A stretch of 64,000 bases of DNA from a virus. The stretch spans positions 32,626 to 96,625 of the IMG/VR virus record IMGVR_UViG_3300037156_000269; one strand, written 5' to 3'. Shown one piece after another: positions 8,501-14,567 of this stretch (position 1 is its first letter; each line of letters opens with the position of its first letter). The notes under the pieces were generated by a model. That model saw only the letters and a program-made list of their open reading frames with translations. It did no database searches and was not told the origin of the DNA. The translations under genes and the position numbers were made by a program.

Positions 8501-9710
8501 AGACATCATGGCCGTTGCCGGCGATCACGTGGTTTCAGAAAATGATTGTGGAACAAAACGCGGAGTCGAGCTTCCAATTACTAGCCCGGATGTTTACGAC
8601 CGATTTCTCTCACACGACCAGCACGGCCACAAACGCAACGAACCGGTCACTCCTCAGCTCATCTCCGAGCTCGGGAAAAAACACGTGAAAACCATCAACG
8701 TGCGCACACCTCTTCGGTGCCTAGCGCCCAAAGGGCTTTGCTCACACTGCTTTGGGATAGATGAGCACGGTCACCTGCCTCAAATCGGTGATAACATAGG
8801 AGCCAAAGCAGGACAGACGATGACCGAGCCAATGACGCAGTTCGTCATGAAGACATTTCACACTGGCGGCGTCTCCTCGGGAGCACCGACTTCGAAAGGA
8901 TTTGAGCGTGTCTCTCAGCTCCTTAATATGCCAAAGTACGTCTCTGGCCAGGCTGCACTTTCTGAGGTTTCTGGAAAGGTATCGAAGATATCAAAGACAC
9001 CTGCAGGTGGCTTCGACATTCACGTTGGAGACCAGATCCACACCGCTCGCCCAGGCGTCACACCAAGCGTGTCCGTTGGTGACAGCGTCCACAAAGGCGA
9101 CAAGCTCACCGACGGCGTAATCAAGCCACAGGAGCTTTTACGCCACAAAGGAATGTTGGCCGCGCAGAACTACATCGTGGATGAGCTCAAGGACACCTAC
9201 AGCCAGCAGGGGGTTCCGATGCAACGCAAGATCTTCGAGACCGTTATCCGTGCCGCGACGAACAATACCCGTGTCGTTGAGGCACCAAAACACTCCAACT
9301 TTATAGTCGGCGACGTGATCCCATACACCTCGGCTGTTCACTATAACGAGACCAGAAAAGTCTCCGTACCTGTGAGTCATTCGTCTGGCTACTTCCTGAA
9401 AGAGAATGTCGGCAAACTTCCGCAGTTCCACGAGGTAACAGACAAAGATCACTCTTATCTCCGCGAGATGGGTCACACGCACGATATTGAGGTCCTCAAA
9501 GATCCGCTCATTCACGCACCTATGATAAAGGGCATTACTCATGTTCCAGCTCTCCGCAAAGACTGGATGGCTCAGCTCGGTTACCGCTATATCAAAGAAG
9601 CCCTCACAGAAGGTGCGGCGCAATCTTGGAAATCAAATGTCGAAGGAACACACCCAGTGCCGGCGTTCGCGTTCGGCGCGTCGATGGGGAAAAAAAAGGA
9701 GCATTACTGA
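2580..9710 (+). CDS. Fused beta-beta' DNA-dependent RNA polymerase, intein-containing
   Basis: About 2376 residues in one chain, roughly 2029 after intein removal. The beta part shows the lobe motif PRGSYIVKGNEYQV, the GYTFEDGIVI motif, SDKLSGVHGNKGVIT near residue 1110 with both catalytic lysines, and PDVFLNPHGIIGRINVGQIYE. The beta' part shows NRAPSLHKFSI, the catalytic metal site NADIDGD (about 1712-1718), a cysteine cluster RCLAPKGLCSHCFG, the trigger-loop region VMKTFHTGG (about 2089) and a C-terminal EGAAQSW. No alpha, omega or sigma gene is visible here. I chose ATG 2580; ATG 2571 in the same frame is possible. It most likely transcribes phage genes from the unusual promoters in this genome. 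It lacks the N-terminal targeting motif of its neighbours, so nothing shows that it is packaged. The stop overlaps the next start (TGATG). Confidence 0.95.
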   Translation: MRTFSGSDQFQELQKVVLDSYSKLFPVEKNGFRLELGKMWLDDEAVEPGDFTTQKKVKLAGNTWGAPLYASLVLKDADGKIVDHLEKTRLATIPRLTPRGSYIVKGNEYQVANQMIRKPGAYVVKSQKGDQFKGMLALTGDRQQNFEVHFDTTTNKYKAKLGQSFIPLYPLLKSLGASDKEMVSAWGEKIFTANKSERPTDYFKLSEKLARAPRTDNQQTAIEAIQAYAKTAKVDPNITKLTMGHAYENLSHGLLLDTSKKILSSYQGKTEPDDLENLLFKEIRSVEDMLQDRLGSKKEQDGLKRMLTRHLGRKTSIRSLIDFKKLTSPVESFFTSDNRTATSEQYNPIHMIAEQNKLTIHGTGGITSSHAVSQSLREVHPSHIGFIDPVHTPECYDGMTEVFTKSGWKKWTDVTVSDKFACRIENTLEFHEASAFHKSHYKGLMYGFKNNKVDYLVTPNHRMFVQANDPSSEWRIETAEKTHLKNRRLTSAHFPFSGDTSATHFTLERVGGSSSTVNFDRINIEDWCELVGWVLSEGCVVNKKYGSKYSYALKIAQNEKANPEKCARIKALLSRLPWRWCQNTAKTDFIIGVKQLAMQFKEQGYCYEKFIPEYLFEAPVQARERMLEALLLGDGRTFSHRVTGVSYEQKVYTTTSKELAIGVERLAIGLGYGVKTAVYQDNRQEHYRDMFEIRLLSHGDRTLRANYYYTTDFNDTVYCATVPGSLLLVRRNGSVPIWLGNSDKTGTTLHLASAVVKDGRNIRTFVRNVKTDKMELLTPQEIYFKNVAFPDEYVGGKFKNASGVRIQAQGKVDMVPSHKVDYALPHPTALFSHSTNLVPYLKNDQGNRAMMAAKMIGQAIPLVDREAPLVQTAMPDGKSFHEEIGRQFSIQSPHAGKITAVHSDYIMVDKTKIPVYNNFPLNQKTQMHHTALVNVGDEVKKGQLLADSNYTKNGTLAIGKNLTVAYLPYPGYTFEDGIVITESAAKKLSAEQNYRHTFKLEPKRKETGLRRFLSYYPNTMTKDQASHYELDGVIKKGTRVKSGQILITGMNYAAHSPENMTLNRLNKALALPWSDASVKYTGEFEGTVTDVVKRGDQIDVFVKSIEPARESDKLSGVHGNKGVITKIIPDSDAPRTKDGKIPDVFLNPHGIIGRINVGQIYESAAGKIAQKTGKPRIVHNFDSHDTNKQITADLKAHGISDVEEMVTPDGKSLGKVHVGVPYILRLAKTGKTGFSARMPGQGYDVNLQPVKGGEEGAKALDQLTFFSMLSHGAKKNLLDAHVKSENNDEFWHAIEMGKIPPTPQPSFAFNKFIALLKGAGINVDKQGSEFHLAPMMDKDTLKVSKGKISDARFLYGKNNAEIKGGFFDTSITGGLAGKNYGHLELAERMANPVFENAIKALTEIKGPQYEHLVAGRLHVTPDGKLTPTSDAKTKTGGEGVAALLRHIDVDKSLSTYKAQIRKVKTGADTDKLNRKIRYLTALKELNLSPEEAYTRKLVPVVPPIYRPIQEIPGRGRVVAPPNFLYQNLGILTEAHHHPVMKFLGDEEKAQLREETYKATRAVAGLEPVLTRGKDQPIEGFLSQITGSAPKQGFFLNKLITKKQDLVGRGVITNGPDLHMDEIGIPEKMAKSIFRPFTVREFTQSGYKPDVARREIDENTPLARKMLESAMKKRTVLMNRAPSLHKFSIMAFKPKLSSGLAVKVPPLVFKGFNADIDGDAVSLHVPVSEEALRESTKMFPSNNLWKPGTGELMTVPTQEAAIGLYFLSKTDKGRAEINNLIPAKYHVNTQLTSKGAAELYDRIAKDLPHQFPNIVHAMKQLGDKHAYEVGFTASVADLAVDTKARDAIFKHGDQDAAKLRLAHKPGLERDNKIAAIYEKAAQDSYKGIKEQMKNSGSSFYHMIASGARGKDNQLMQMVSAPGIVMDAKDRKVPVPLNKSYAEGITTSDYFMASYGVRKGMMDRSLQTEKPGAANKDIMAVAGDHVVSENDCGTKRGVELPITSPDVYDRFLSHDQHGHKRNEPVTPQLISELGKKHVKTINVRTPLRCLAPKGLCSHCFGIDEHGHLPQIGDNIGAKAGQTMTEPMTQFVMKTFHTGGVSSGAPTSKGFERVSQLLNMPKYVSGQAALSEVSGKVSKISKTPAGGFDIHVGDQIHTARPGVTPSVSVGDSVHKGDKLTDGVIKPQELLRHKGMLAAQNYIVDELKDTYSQQGVPMQRKIFETVIRAATNNTRVVEAPKHSNFIVGDVIPYTSAVHYNETRKVSVPVSHSSGYFLKENVGKLPQFHEVTDKDHSYLREMGHTHDIEVLKDPLIHAPMIKGITHVPALRKDWMAQLGYRYIKEALTEGAAQSWKSNVEGTHPVPAFAFGASMGKKKEHY
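3762..4802 (+). other. Intein with LAGLIDADG homing endonuclease in the beta part
   Basis: 347 residues, beginning with Cys (CYDGMTEVFTKSGWKKW, block A) and ending VPIWLGN followed by Ser as the +1 residue. Block B is seen as LVTPNHRMFV. Two dodecapeptide motifs are visible: LVGWVLSEGCV and LEALLLGDGRTF, with acidic Glu and Asp at the catalytic positions. It is inserted after HTPE in the stretch equivalent to the nearly invariant ETPEG of bacterial RpoB. The penultimate residue is Gly, not the usual His. This DNA is A/T-richer than the flanking polymerase sequence, which fits recent acquisition. Confidence 0.93.
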
Positions 9711-9931
9711 TGAAGCTCAGCGAAGTTTTTGAAAAGTATCCAAAGGGCACCGAGGTCAAGCGAGTCTTGAACTACACAGAACCTGAGAGGTCTTTCACAG
9801 TGTTTCGTGGCAAGGTAGACGAGAAGAAGGATGGTTTATTCTGGCTGATCGACTACGCAGAACCTCCTGTCCCGGGTCTTCTTGGTCTTACTGGCAGACC
9901 GCAAGACTCTGATGGATGGGAGCTACTCTGA
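9710..9931 (+). CDS. Hypothetical small protein coupled to RNA polymerase
   Basis: 73 residues starting MKLSEVFEKYPKGTEVKR. ATG 9710 overlaps the polymerase stop (TGATG), and its own stop overlaps the next start in the same way. The composition suggests a small soluble beta fold with acidic and aromatic residues (GLFWLIDYAEPP). I recognise no family. Tight coupling to the polymerase makes a polymerase-associated role possible but unproven. Confidence 0.7.
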   Translation: MKLSEVFEKYPKGTEVKRVLNYTEPERSFTVFRGKVDEKKDGLFWLIDYAEPPVPGLLGLTGRPQDSDGWELL

Positions 9932-10179
9932 TGTTTACAAAAGGTTTCACAAAATCAGCAGAAGTCCTCGACACCGCAGAACGCAAAGAACTTCCTTCGA
10001 AAGATTTCGCACTCAAAGGCGCTAAAAAAGGCAAAGCCAACGAAGGTAAGTACCCGATTCCAGACGAAAGTCACGCGAGAAATGCACTTTCTCGCGTGAG
10101 TCAATTTGGGTCTCCTGCAGAAAAAGCAGCTGTCCGCGCCAAGGTCCATGCTAAATACCCGAACATCGGTAAAAAATAA
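9931..10179 (+). CDS. DUF6582-like small protein with targeting-like N-terminus
   Basis: 82 residues. It begins MFTKGFTKSAEVL, the shared N-terminal motif. The rest (LPSKDFAL...KYPIPDESHARNALSRVSQFG...AAVRAKVHAKYPNIG) matches by eye the small domain often annotated DUF6582 in phage structural clusters, typically with the motif 'YPIPD-x-x-HARNAL'. ATG 9931 overlaps the preceding stop. Function unknown; the N-terminus suggests prohead delivery. Confidence 0.7.
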   Translation: MFTKGFTKSAEVLDTAERKELPSKDFALKGAKKGKANEGKYPIPDESHARNALSRVSQFGSPAEKAAVRAKVHAKYPNIGKK

Positions 10180-10197
10180 CTGATAAAATGAGGCACT

Positions 10198-10704
10198 ATG
10201 TTTACACACGGTTTTAAAAAAACAGCCGCAGCTCCCGGAGTCGCGTCCATGGCCAGCAAGGCCAAGGGCCTCCTTCCAAACTTCATGAAGGCAAAAGCCC
10301 CCGTTGCCGCCGTCGCCAGTAAAGTAAAGGGCAACGTGGCCGCCTCTGCAGCCGCACGCGGCGCCTCCAAGATCGGAGACAAAGGGTTCACCTCCGGGTT
10401 TAGCGGTTCAGCCAATATGCACGACAAAATCAAAACCATGCCCAACGCTCAACAAGGCCGCATAGAAAAAAGCTACGCTAAATCCAAAGGCGTCAAAGTC
10501 GAGGATCGCGGTAGCCAGTTTGAAAAAGCACAACGTAAAGCAAAAGCACCTGCTTCAGCACCATCTGCTCCTGCAGCGAAGCCCGCGGACGGTGGAAGTT
10601 TCATGTCGAAGATTAAGCCAGCACATGCAGCTATTGGGGCCGGTGGCGCAGCGGCAGGGTACTTGGCGGCCAGTTCCGGTAACAACAACCAACAGCAAAG
10701 GTAA
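10198..10704 (+). CDS. Ala/Lys-rich protein with targeting-like N-terminus
   Basis: 168 residues starting MFTHGFKKTAAAPG. The body is Ala/Lys/Gly/Pro-rich and low complexity, with a C-terminal Gly/Ala hydrophobic segment (AAIGAGGAAAGYLAA) and a Gln/Asn tail. GATAAA at 10182-10187 lies 10 nt before the ATG and may be a promoter -10 element. No domain is recognised. The composition resembles small internal head proteins that bind DNA, which is inference. Confidence 0.7.
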   Translation: MFTHGFKKTAAAPGVASMASKAKGLLPNFMKAKAPVAAVASKVKGNVAASAAARGASKIGDKGFTSGFSGSANMHDKIKTMPNAQQGRIEKSYAKSKGVKVEDRGSQFEKAQRKAKAPASAPSAPAAKPADGGSFMSKIKPAHAAIGAGGAAAGYLAASSGNNNQQQR

Positions 10705-10710
10705 GTGAAA

Positions 10711-11178
10711 ATGAGCTTCTGCTGTGGGTTTGAAAAAACATCAGCTTCCATCCCAGGCGCGATTGGCGCAGTTCGTGGTACAGCCGCGAAAGTAACTAAA
10801 GGCATCTCAGCCGGTATCAAAAAGTTCGTCGGTGGGCAGAAGGCCAAGGGCATCTCCAGCTACCGATCAGCCTCTGGTGTTGGCAGCAAGATGGCTCCCG
10901 GCGAAGGATTAGCCGCAGGCCGAGCTCGTCGCGCACAAGCCTCTGGCAAAGGTAGCTTCACGCCGAAGGCCAACGATGCTCGCGAAACAAAAGCTCGCTC
11001 AGACGTGTATGCGCGCAAAACGAAAGTAGAAGATGCCAAGTCTGGCAACAAACCGTCATTCGCTCGCAAGCATCCGTTTATAACGGCCGGCGCTCTGTAT
11101 CTTGGAACCAAGTCCGCTCTCAGCGGTGGTGACAAAGAACAGTCCCAGCAACCGCAGTACATCGGCCCTCAGCAATAG
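10711..11178 (+). CDS. Basic Ala/Gly-rich protein with targeting-like N-terminus
   Basis: 155 residues starting MSFCCGFEKTSAS, a variant of the shared motif. It is very basic (many Lys/Arg, Gly/Ser linkers), with a short hydrophobic segment ITAGALYLGTKSAL near the end and a Gln-rich tail. ATG 10711 was preferred over the in-frame GTG at 10705 because the motif then sits at the extreme N-terminus. Last gene before the terminator at 11184. Confidence 0.7.
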   Translation: MSFCCGFEKTSASIPGAIGAVRGTAAKVTKGISAGIKKFVGGQKAKGISSYRSASGVGSKMAPGEGLAAGRARRAQASGKGSFTPKANDARETKARSDVYARKTKVEDAKSGNKPSFARKHPFITAGALYLGTKSALSGGDKEQSQQPQYIGPQQ

Positions 11179-11183
11179 CTAAA

Positions 11184-11209
11184 AAAGACTGAGCACGCGC
11201 TCAGTCTTT
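11184..11209. terminator. Bidirectional intrinsic terminator
   Basis: AAAGACTGAGC pairs with GCTCAGTCTTT around an ACGC loop, with A-runs on one side and T-runs on the other, so it can end both the plus-strand block and the minus-strand gene that stops at 11214. Confidence 0.8.
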
Positions 11210-11213
11210 AAAG

Positions 11214-11558
11214 TTATCGCGTGAGCGATGTCTTCTTGAGATTGCTTTTATTCTTTGAAATAAAACCGTACATTGAACTCACCGGGCAGTCCAATTCTTT
11301 AGACAAAGTCACAACAGACTTGCCCTCTTTATTCCCGCGCACAATTGCGTTCAGGCGATTGTCTTTGGACATGTTAGCCCACTTTGTCGCGCGCTGAGTC
11401 CGGACTGTCGTAGCCACAGCCGATGCATTGCCGTGCTCGGCTGCCGCCTTCACAGTCATTTCCAGCGTAACGGTTTTCTCAAGTACTCTTACGATCGCTT
11501 CAATAACTAGCTCACGCCCGAAGACTTCTTCGAGTTGTTTGATCACTCTTTGGCTCAT
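11214..11558 (-). CDS. Small putative DNA-binding regulator
   Basis: 114 residues from ATG 11558 (MSQRVIKQLEEVFG), preceded by GAGAGG. The C-terminal third (GKSVVTLSKELDCPVSSMYGFISKNKSNLK) reads like a helix-turn-helix of the kind that follows a Ser/Leu-rich 'stepwise' recognition helix. The middle contains an Ala/Thr/Arg-rich linker. It is preceded by the promoter 11598-11627. Likely a phage transcription regulator; the target is unknown. Confidence 0.55.
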   Translation of the reverse strand: MSQRVIKQLEEVFGRELVIEAIVRVLEKTVTLEMTVKAAAEHGNASAVATTVRTQRATKWANMSKDNRLNAIVRGNKEGKSVVTLSKELDCPVSSMYGFISKNKSNLKKTSLTR

Positions 11559-11597
11559 AAAAACCTCTCTGGAGTAGCGGAATGCCACTTCATATTA

Positions 11598-11627
11598 CTT
11601 ATACCCGAATTGAGGCTCTATTTACCT
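11598..11627 (-). promoter_or_regulatory. Minus-strand promoter, AGGTAA-N15-GGGTATAAG
   Basis: The minus strand reads AGGTAA (11627-11622), 15 nt ending ATTC, then GGGTATAAGTA. It lies 40 bp upstream of the 11558 start. Confidence 0.72.
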
Positions 11628-11639
11628 GATTCTAATAGC

Positions 11640-12080
11640 TAATTTAAAGTCCCTTGCGGGGCTACGCAGGACACCCCCGCAGAGCCTGTTACCAAAAGAT
11701 GCTCATCTTTTGGTATCAAGCCCGAGCAGGGCTGAGTGGAAATGAAGCGAAAATCCTTCATACATGCATACTTCAAAGGCTGCTACGGAGCATTCAACCG
11801 TGGGTCTTCGGTGACCTGGTACGCGCATTCTACGCGAGTAAATTTTCAATGGCACTTTGAAGGACACAAACAGTCGTGCTTCTCGCCTCATTCCCCTCAA
11901 CCCTAAGGTCCCTCGGAATTCAGCTTAAACAATCTTAACGTTATCCCTAACGTAGGGGGCTACGGTTGAAGAGTAGTATACGTTCTTCCAACTGAGCCAC
12001 ACCATTCTCCTTACTAGAGTACCTGTTTGTTTTCGGCGATCATGTCTACAGGACTTATCTTACTGATAAATCCTTACCAT
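11640..12080 (-). ncRNA. Candidate ~440-nt structured noncoding RNA
   Basis: No convincing gene lies between 11559 and 12102, yet a strong -10 (TGGTATAAG, 12093-12085) faces this region. Minus-strand structure, 5' to 3': a tRNA D-arm-like GGCTCAGTTGGAAGAAC (about 11982-11998); CGTAG-CCCC-CTACG (11964-11951); CGTTA-GGGA-TAACG with a GNRA-type loop (11952-11939); GGTC-ACCGAA-GACC; AGCCC-TGCTC-GGGCT (about 11733-11719); a 12-bp perfect hairpin TACCAAAAGATG/CATCTTTTGGTA (11715-11690); and TGCGGGG/CCCCGCA (11681-11655), whose loop carries GTCC that could pair with the GGGAC just downstream as a pseudoknot. No 3' tRNA half or CCA end is seen. In size and style it resembles the large ornate phage RNAs (GOLLD, ROOL), but I cannot show homology. 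Confidence 0.6.
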
Positions 12081-12084
12081 GTAT

Positions 12085-12114
12085 CTTATACCAGGAAAAT
12101 GCCTATTTTAGCGG
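12085..12114 (-). promoter_or_regulatory. Minus-strand promoter for the noncoding RNA
   Basis: A good CC-TGGTATAAGATA -10 block (12093-12085), with only a weak match (CCGCTA) at the -35 position. It lies directly after the stop of the 12103 gene and in front of the noncoding stretch. Confidence 0.55.
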
Positions 12115-12504
12115 CACAAAAGCGTTGCACGCGAGGTCGGCGGGAGTTGCTCCCATCTGCATGCAGGGAGGTTCTTTCTTGTGAGGGCTCGTGCGAAAGT
12201 GCTGACAGTTGTTGCAGAGCGGGACATCCTCCAACGGAAGCAAAGCCTTCCCGTCTTTCTCCCAGAACTGCTGGAAGCGCATGACGTTTCTGGCCTCCTG
12301 CCACTGAGGTCCTAAATACATAAGCTGACTTTTCATGTTGTACATGAGATCAGATAACACCTTCTCCGTCTCACCCACGAAGGGGATAAGCGTCGGGAAT
12401 GATTCTGCACGGTCCTTGATAAACTCCCGAAATCCTGGGACATCGTGCTCCAGATAAATCTTATGGAGCCGTCTGCGCTCGGCTTTCTTTTCTTCTCTGT
12501 TCAC
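12103..12504 (-). CDS. Hypothetical protein with C-terminal Cys4 motif
   Basis: 133 residues from GTG 12504, preceded by AAGGAGATTTGA. The N-terminal half is charged and helical (NREEKKAERRRLHKIYLEHD...). The last 40 residues hold C-x2-C ... C ... C (LCNNCQHF...PPCMQM...LACNAF), which looks like a small zinc-binding site. It sits downstream of the SSB gene, across that gene's terminator. No family is recognised. Confidence 0.65.
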   Translation of the reverse strand: MNREEKKAERRRLHKIYLEHDVPGFREFIKDRAESFPTLIPFVGETEKVLSDLMYNMKSQLMYLGPQWQEARNVMRFQQFWEKDGKALLPLEDVPLCNNCQHFRTSPHKKEPPCMQMGATPADLACNAFVPLK

Positions 12505-12520
12505 TCAAATCTCCTTAGCT

Positions 12521-12543
12521 AAAAAAGAGCCCCGAAGGGCTCT
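12521..12543 (-). terminator. Intrinsic terminator after SSB
   Basis: Minus-strand AGAGCCC-TTCG-GGGCTCT followed by six T. It separates the SSB gene from the 12504 gene. Confidence 0.85.
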
Positions 12544-12556
12544 AAACAAATACTAT

Positions 12557-12961
12557 TTAGAACGGAATTTCTTCGCTCGTGTCAAAGCTCGGCTCTGGGC
12601 CAAATCCAGGAGCCTGATCTTGCTGCCCACCGCCGGCGCCGCCAGCAGGTGACAAGAACTGAACGTTGCTAGCGACGATGTCTGTGGCATAATGCTTCTG
12701 CCCATCTTTGTCATACGAGCGCGTTTGAAGCTTTCCTTCAACGTAAACCTTCTTGCCTTTCGAGAGGAACTTGCCACAGTTCTCCGCTTGTTTCCCCCAA
12801 ACAGTTACGCGCGACCACTCGGTGCGTTCCTGCTTAGTCCCGTCTTTCCCTAACCACTTCTCTGTGGTCGCTACCGACAGATTGCAGACGGCGTTTCCGT
12901 TGATATTCTTAACATCTGGGTCTGCTCCAAGATTTCCGATAAGCATTACTTTATTTAACAC
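12557..12961 (-). CDS. ssb: Single-stranded DNA-binding protein
   Basis: 134 residues. The OB-fold core is clear (VMLIGNLGADPDVKNING, NLSVATTEKW, TEWSRVTVWGKQAE, SKGKKVYVEGKLQTRSYDKDGQ), followed by a Gly/Gln linker and the classical acidic tip EEIPF, which recruits replication and repair proteins. The length is slightly short for bacterial SSB and normal for phage SSB. The start is GTG 12961, with AAGGAGAAGGAAA upstream. It coats single-stranded DNA in phage replication and probably serves the family-A polymerase at 30.5 kb. Confidence 0.95.
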   Translation of the reverse strand: MLNKVMLIGNLGADPDVKNINGNAVCNLSVATTEKWLGKDGTKQERTEWSRVTVWGKQAENCGKFLSKGKKVYVEGKLQTRSYDKDGQKHYATDIVASNVQFLSPAGGAGGGQQDQAPGFGPEPSFDTSEEIPF

Positions 12962-13031
12962 TTTCCTTCTCCTTCCTCACCACCCGGCGAGGCATTAGTT
13001 GTGAGGACATAATCGCCCTTCACTCAATTTC

Positions 13032-13544
13032 TTATTCCATAAACTGTCTTGTTTGTGCCCAGAAGTAACTGTCCATCAAAAACAAAAGCTTTGAGTGGCC
13101 ATACCGCATCCACTCATCATGCGCCACTTGCGGAATCCAGTTATCGTGCTTAACCCTGAAAAGAGCTATAGCAAGCCCTGTGCGATCCGCACCGTGCTCA
13201 CAATGTACGAAGATAGGACGCAGCGAAGGATCTCTTAATGCCGCCTGCACTTTGTCCTCATCAGCAGGCACCGGGCCGACGAATCCTGAGAGAGGAATTG
13301 AGATAACTCGGATCCCATTATCCATTGCATCCTGCATCTCTTGCGCAAGCTCGCCTGGCGCATTGTTGAGATCAAGGATCGTCCTCACCCCGAGCTGCCT
13401 CAGGAACTGCACTCCCTTTGTATTCGGCTGAGCCCCACGGTAAATGCCATCCTGAACCTTGGCTAGGTTTAGAATGGGAATGGTGCTGGTCGGCGCAGAC
13501 GCGCATGCGGATAAAAACAGTAAAAGGAATATGGCTTTAATCAT
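13032..13544 (-). CDS. Lipoprotein tyrosine/dual-specificity phosphatase
   Basis: 170 residues. A short hydrophobic signal (IKAIFLLLFLSAC) ends in a lipobox with the acylated Cys at 14. The catalytic loop HCEHGADRTG (His114, Cys115, Arg121) is the HC-x5-R signature of cysteine phosphatases. The preceding segment (GIYRGAQPNTKGVQFLRQLGVRTILDL) is typical of the DSP/Siw14-like group, and the Asp in PADEDK could be the general acid. It should therefore sit on the outer face of a membrane and act on phosphoprotein, phosphoinositide-like or polyphosphate substrates; the substrate is unknown. Start ATG 13544 overlaps the preceding stop (TAATG). Confidence 0.85.
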   Translation of the reverse strand: MIKAIFLLLFLSACASAPTSTIPILNLAKVQDGIYRGAQPNTKGVQFLRQLGVRTILDLNNAPGELAQEMQDAMDNGIRVISIPLSGFVGPVPADEDKVQAALRDPSLRPIFVHCEHGADRTGLAIALFRVKHDNWIPQVAHDEWMRYGHSKLLFLMDSYFWAQTRQFME

Positions 13545-13819
13545 TAGTTGTCCTCTCCACTCACGTCTTTAACCCAATCCTCGAGCTGATCTGCCCGCGG
13601 TGGTGTCCAGTTTTTAATGAGGCCGGTTTTCAACTCAATGTCGAGCACCAGGTAATCGCCACCACCGTAGGGAAAGAAACCAGGAACGTAGCCGTCATCC
13701 ATCGCTATCTCGTTCCCATTCTCATCCTGCAAGGTGTAAGCTCCACGGTCAGAAACCTTCGCATGAACTTGAATAACACTAGCCTCTACTTCTTTTTCAA
13801 TCTTGATTTTAAATTTCAT
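13544..13819 (-). CDS. Hypothetical protein
   Basis: 91 residues from ATG 13819 (MKFKIKIEKEVEASVI). Its start overlaps the stop of the upstream gene (ATGA). The sequence suggests a compact beta-rich fold with a Tyr/Gly-rich middle (GYVPGFFPYGGGDYLVLDIEL) and an acidic end. It belongs to a four-gene coupled set, with two paralogous genes upstream and the phosphatase downstream. No family is recognised. Confidence 0.7.
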   Translation of the reverse strand: MKFKIKIEKEVEASVIQVHAKVSDRGAYTLQDENGNEIAMDDGYVPGFFPYGGGDYLVLDIELKTGLIKNWTPPRADQLEDWVKDVSGEDN

Positions 13820-14151
13820 AATCTCATCCAATTCTTTTCAATAACTTTAGCGATTTCCTCAAAGGGCATGCCCTCATCGTTGAGATCGGCTAGCGCCTTT
13901 TCTCCCATGAGAGTCCCGTCCGAGCTATTCATACCGGCCCATTCCTGCACCTCACTGGGTAGATAGTTATCTCTCCACACGAGTCCTTTACCATACTGGG
14001 TCATCCCATGTTTTTTAGTGACCCCATGCTTAATAGCAAGCTCGCACAATACGCCTAGACAGCAGTAGAGCTCGCCAGTACAAAGTTGTTTTTTCCCCTG
14101 TTGATAATGCGGTAATGCAGCCACCCACTCATCCGCGATTTCTTTTCTCAT
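13816..14151 (-). CDS. Phage protein of the CCLGVLC family, copy 2
   Basis: 111 residues from ATG 14151 (MRKEIADEWVAALPHYQQG). It contains LYCCLGVLCELA, a signature I recall from small uncharacterised phage proteins, plus LPSEVQEWAGM and ALADLNDEGMPFEEIAKVI. It is a paralogue of the gene immediately upstream, with the same order of motifs. ATGA overlaps at both ends. Function unknown. Confidence 0.75.
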   Translation of the reverse strand: MRKEIADEWVAALPHYQQGKKQLCTGELYCCLGVLCELAIKHGVTKKHGMTQYGKGLVWRDNYLPSEVQEWAGMNSSDGTLMGEKALADLNDEGMPFEEIAKVIEKNWMRL

Positions 14152-14519
14152 AACTCCTCCCAACGGTCTTTGATGATGCAAGCTAGCTCAGCAAAATCTC
14201 TGCCTTCATCGTTCAGGGCCGCTAAGGAAAAGGTGTGCCCGGTGCTTTGATTACAAAAACCGCCGCCTGCACTCTGCATCCCGGCCCATGCGCGAACTTC
14301 GATTGGCAATATCGCTATCTCTTTTGCACCCCCGTACGCAAACTCACCTTCCCAATCCGGATCGTCTTTCACAGGCGGGGGAATAACTCCAGCCTTGACC
14401 GCCATCTCGCACAATACGCCCAGACAACAAAAACCTTCTTTGAATCCCTTAAGTCGCCCGCGAGCCTGAACGTACTTCGGGAGCTCATCCACCCACTGCA
14501 TTGCAATTTCTTTTTTCAT
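14148..14519 (-). CDS. Phage protein of the CCLGVLC family, copy 1
   Basis: 123 residues (MKKEIAMQWVDELPKYVQARG). It has the same order of motifs as its neighbour: GFCCLGVLCEMA, LPIEVRAWAGM and SLAALNDEGRDFAELACII. ATG 14519 is preceded by GGAGGAGATTT. First gene of the minus-strand unit driven by the promoter 14538-14567. Function unknown. Confidence 0.75.
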   Translation of the reverse strand: MKKEIAMQWVDELPKYVQARGRLKGFKEGFCCLGVLCEMAVKAGVIPPPVKDDPDWEGEFAYGGAKEIAILPIEVRAWAGMQSAGGGFCNQSTGHTFSLAALNDEGRDFAELACIIKDRWEEL

Positions 14520-14537
14520 AAATCTCCTCCTGTGTTA

Positions 14538-14567
14538 CTCATACCAGGAATTAGGAAATTGTTGCCC
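14538..14567 (-). promoter_or_regulatory. Minus-strand promoter, GGGCAA-N15-TGGTATGAG
   Basis: The minus strand reads GGGCAA (14567-14562), 15 nt ending ATTCC, then TGGTATGAGTA. On the plus strand a GATAGA (14595-14600) lies 9 nt before the ATG of the 14610 gene. Confidence 0.68.

Noticed and set aside
11958-12005. tRNA gene on the minus strand
   Set aside because: A convincing D-arm string and a possible anticodon hairpin are present, but no T-arm, no complementary acceptor strand and no CCA end lie within reach. Kept as part of a noncoding RNA candidate.
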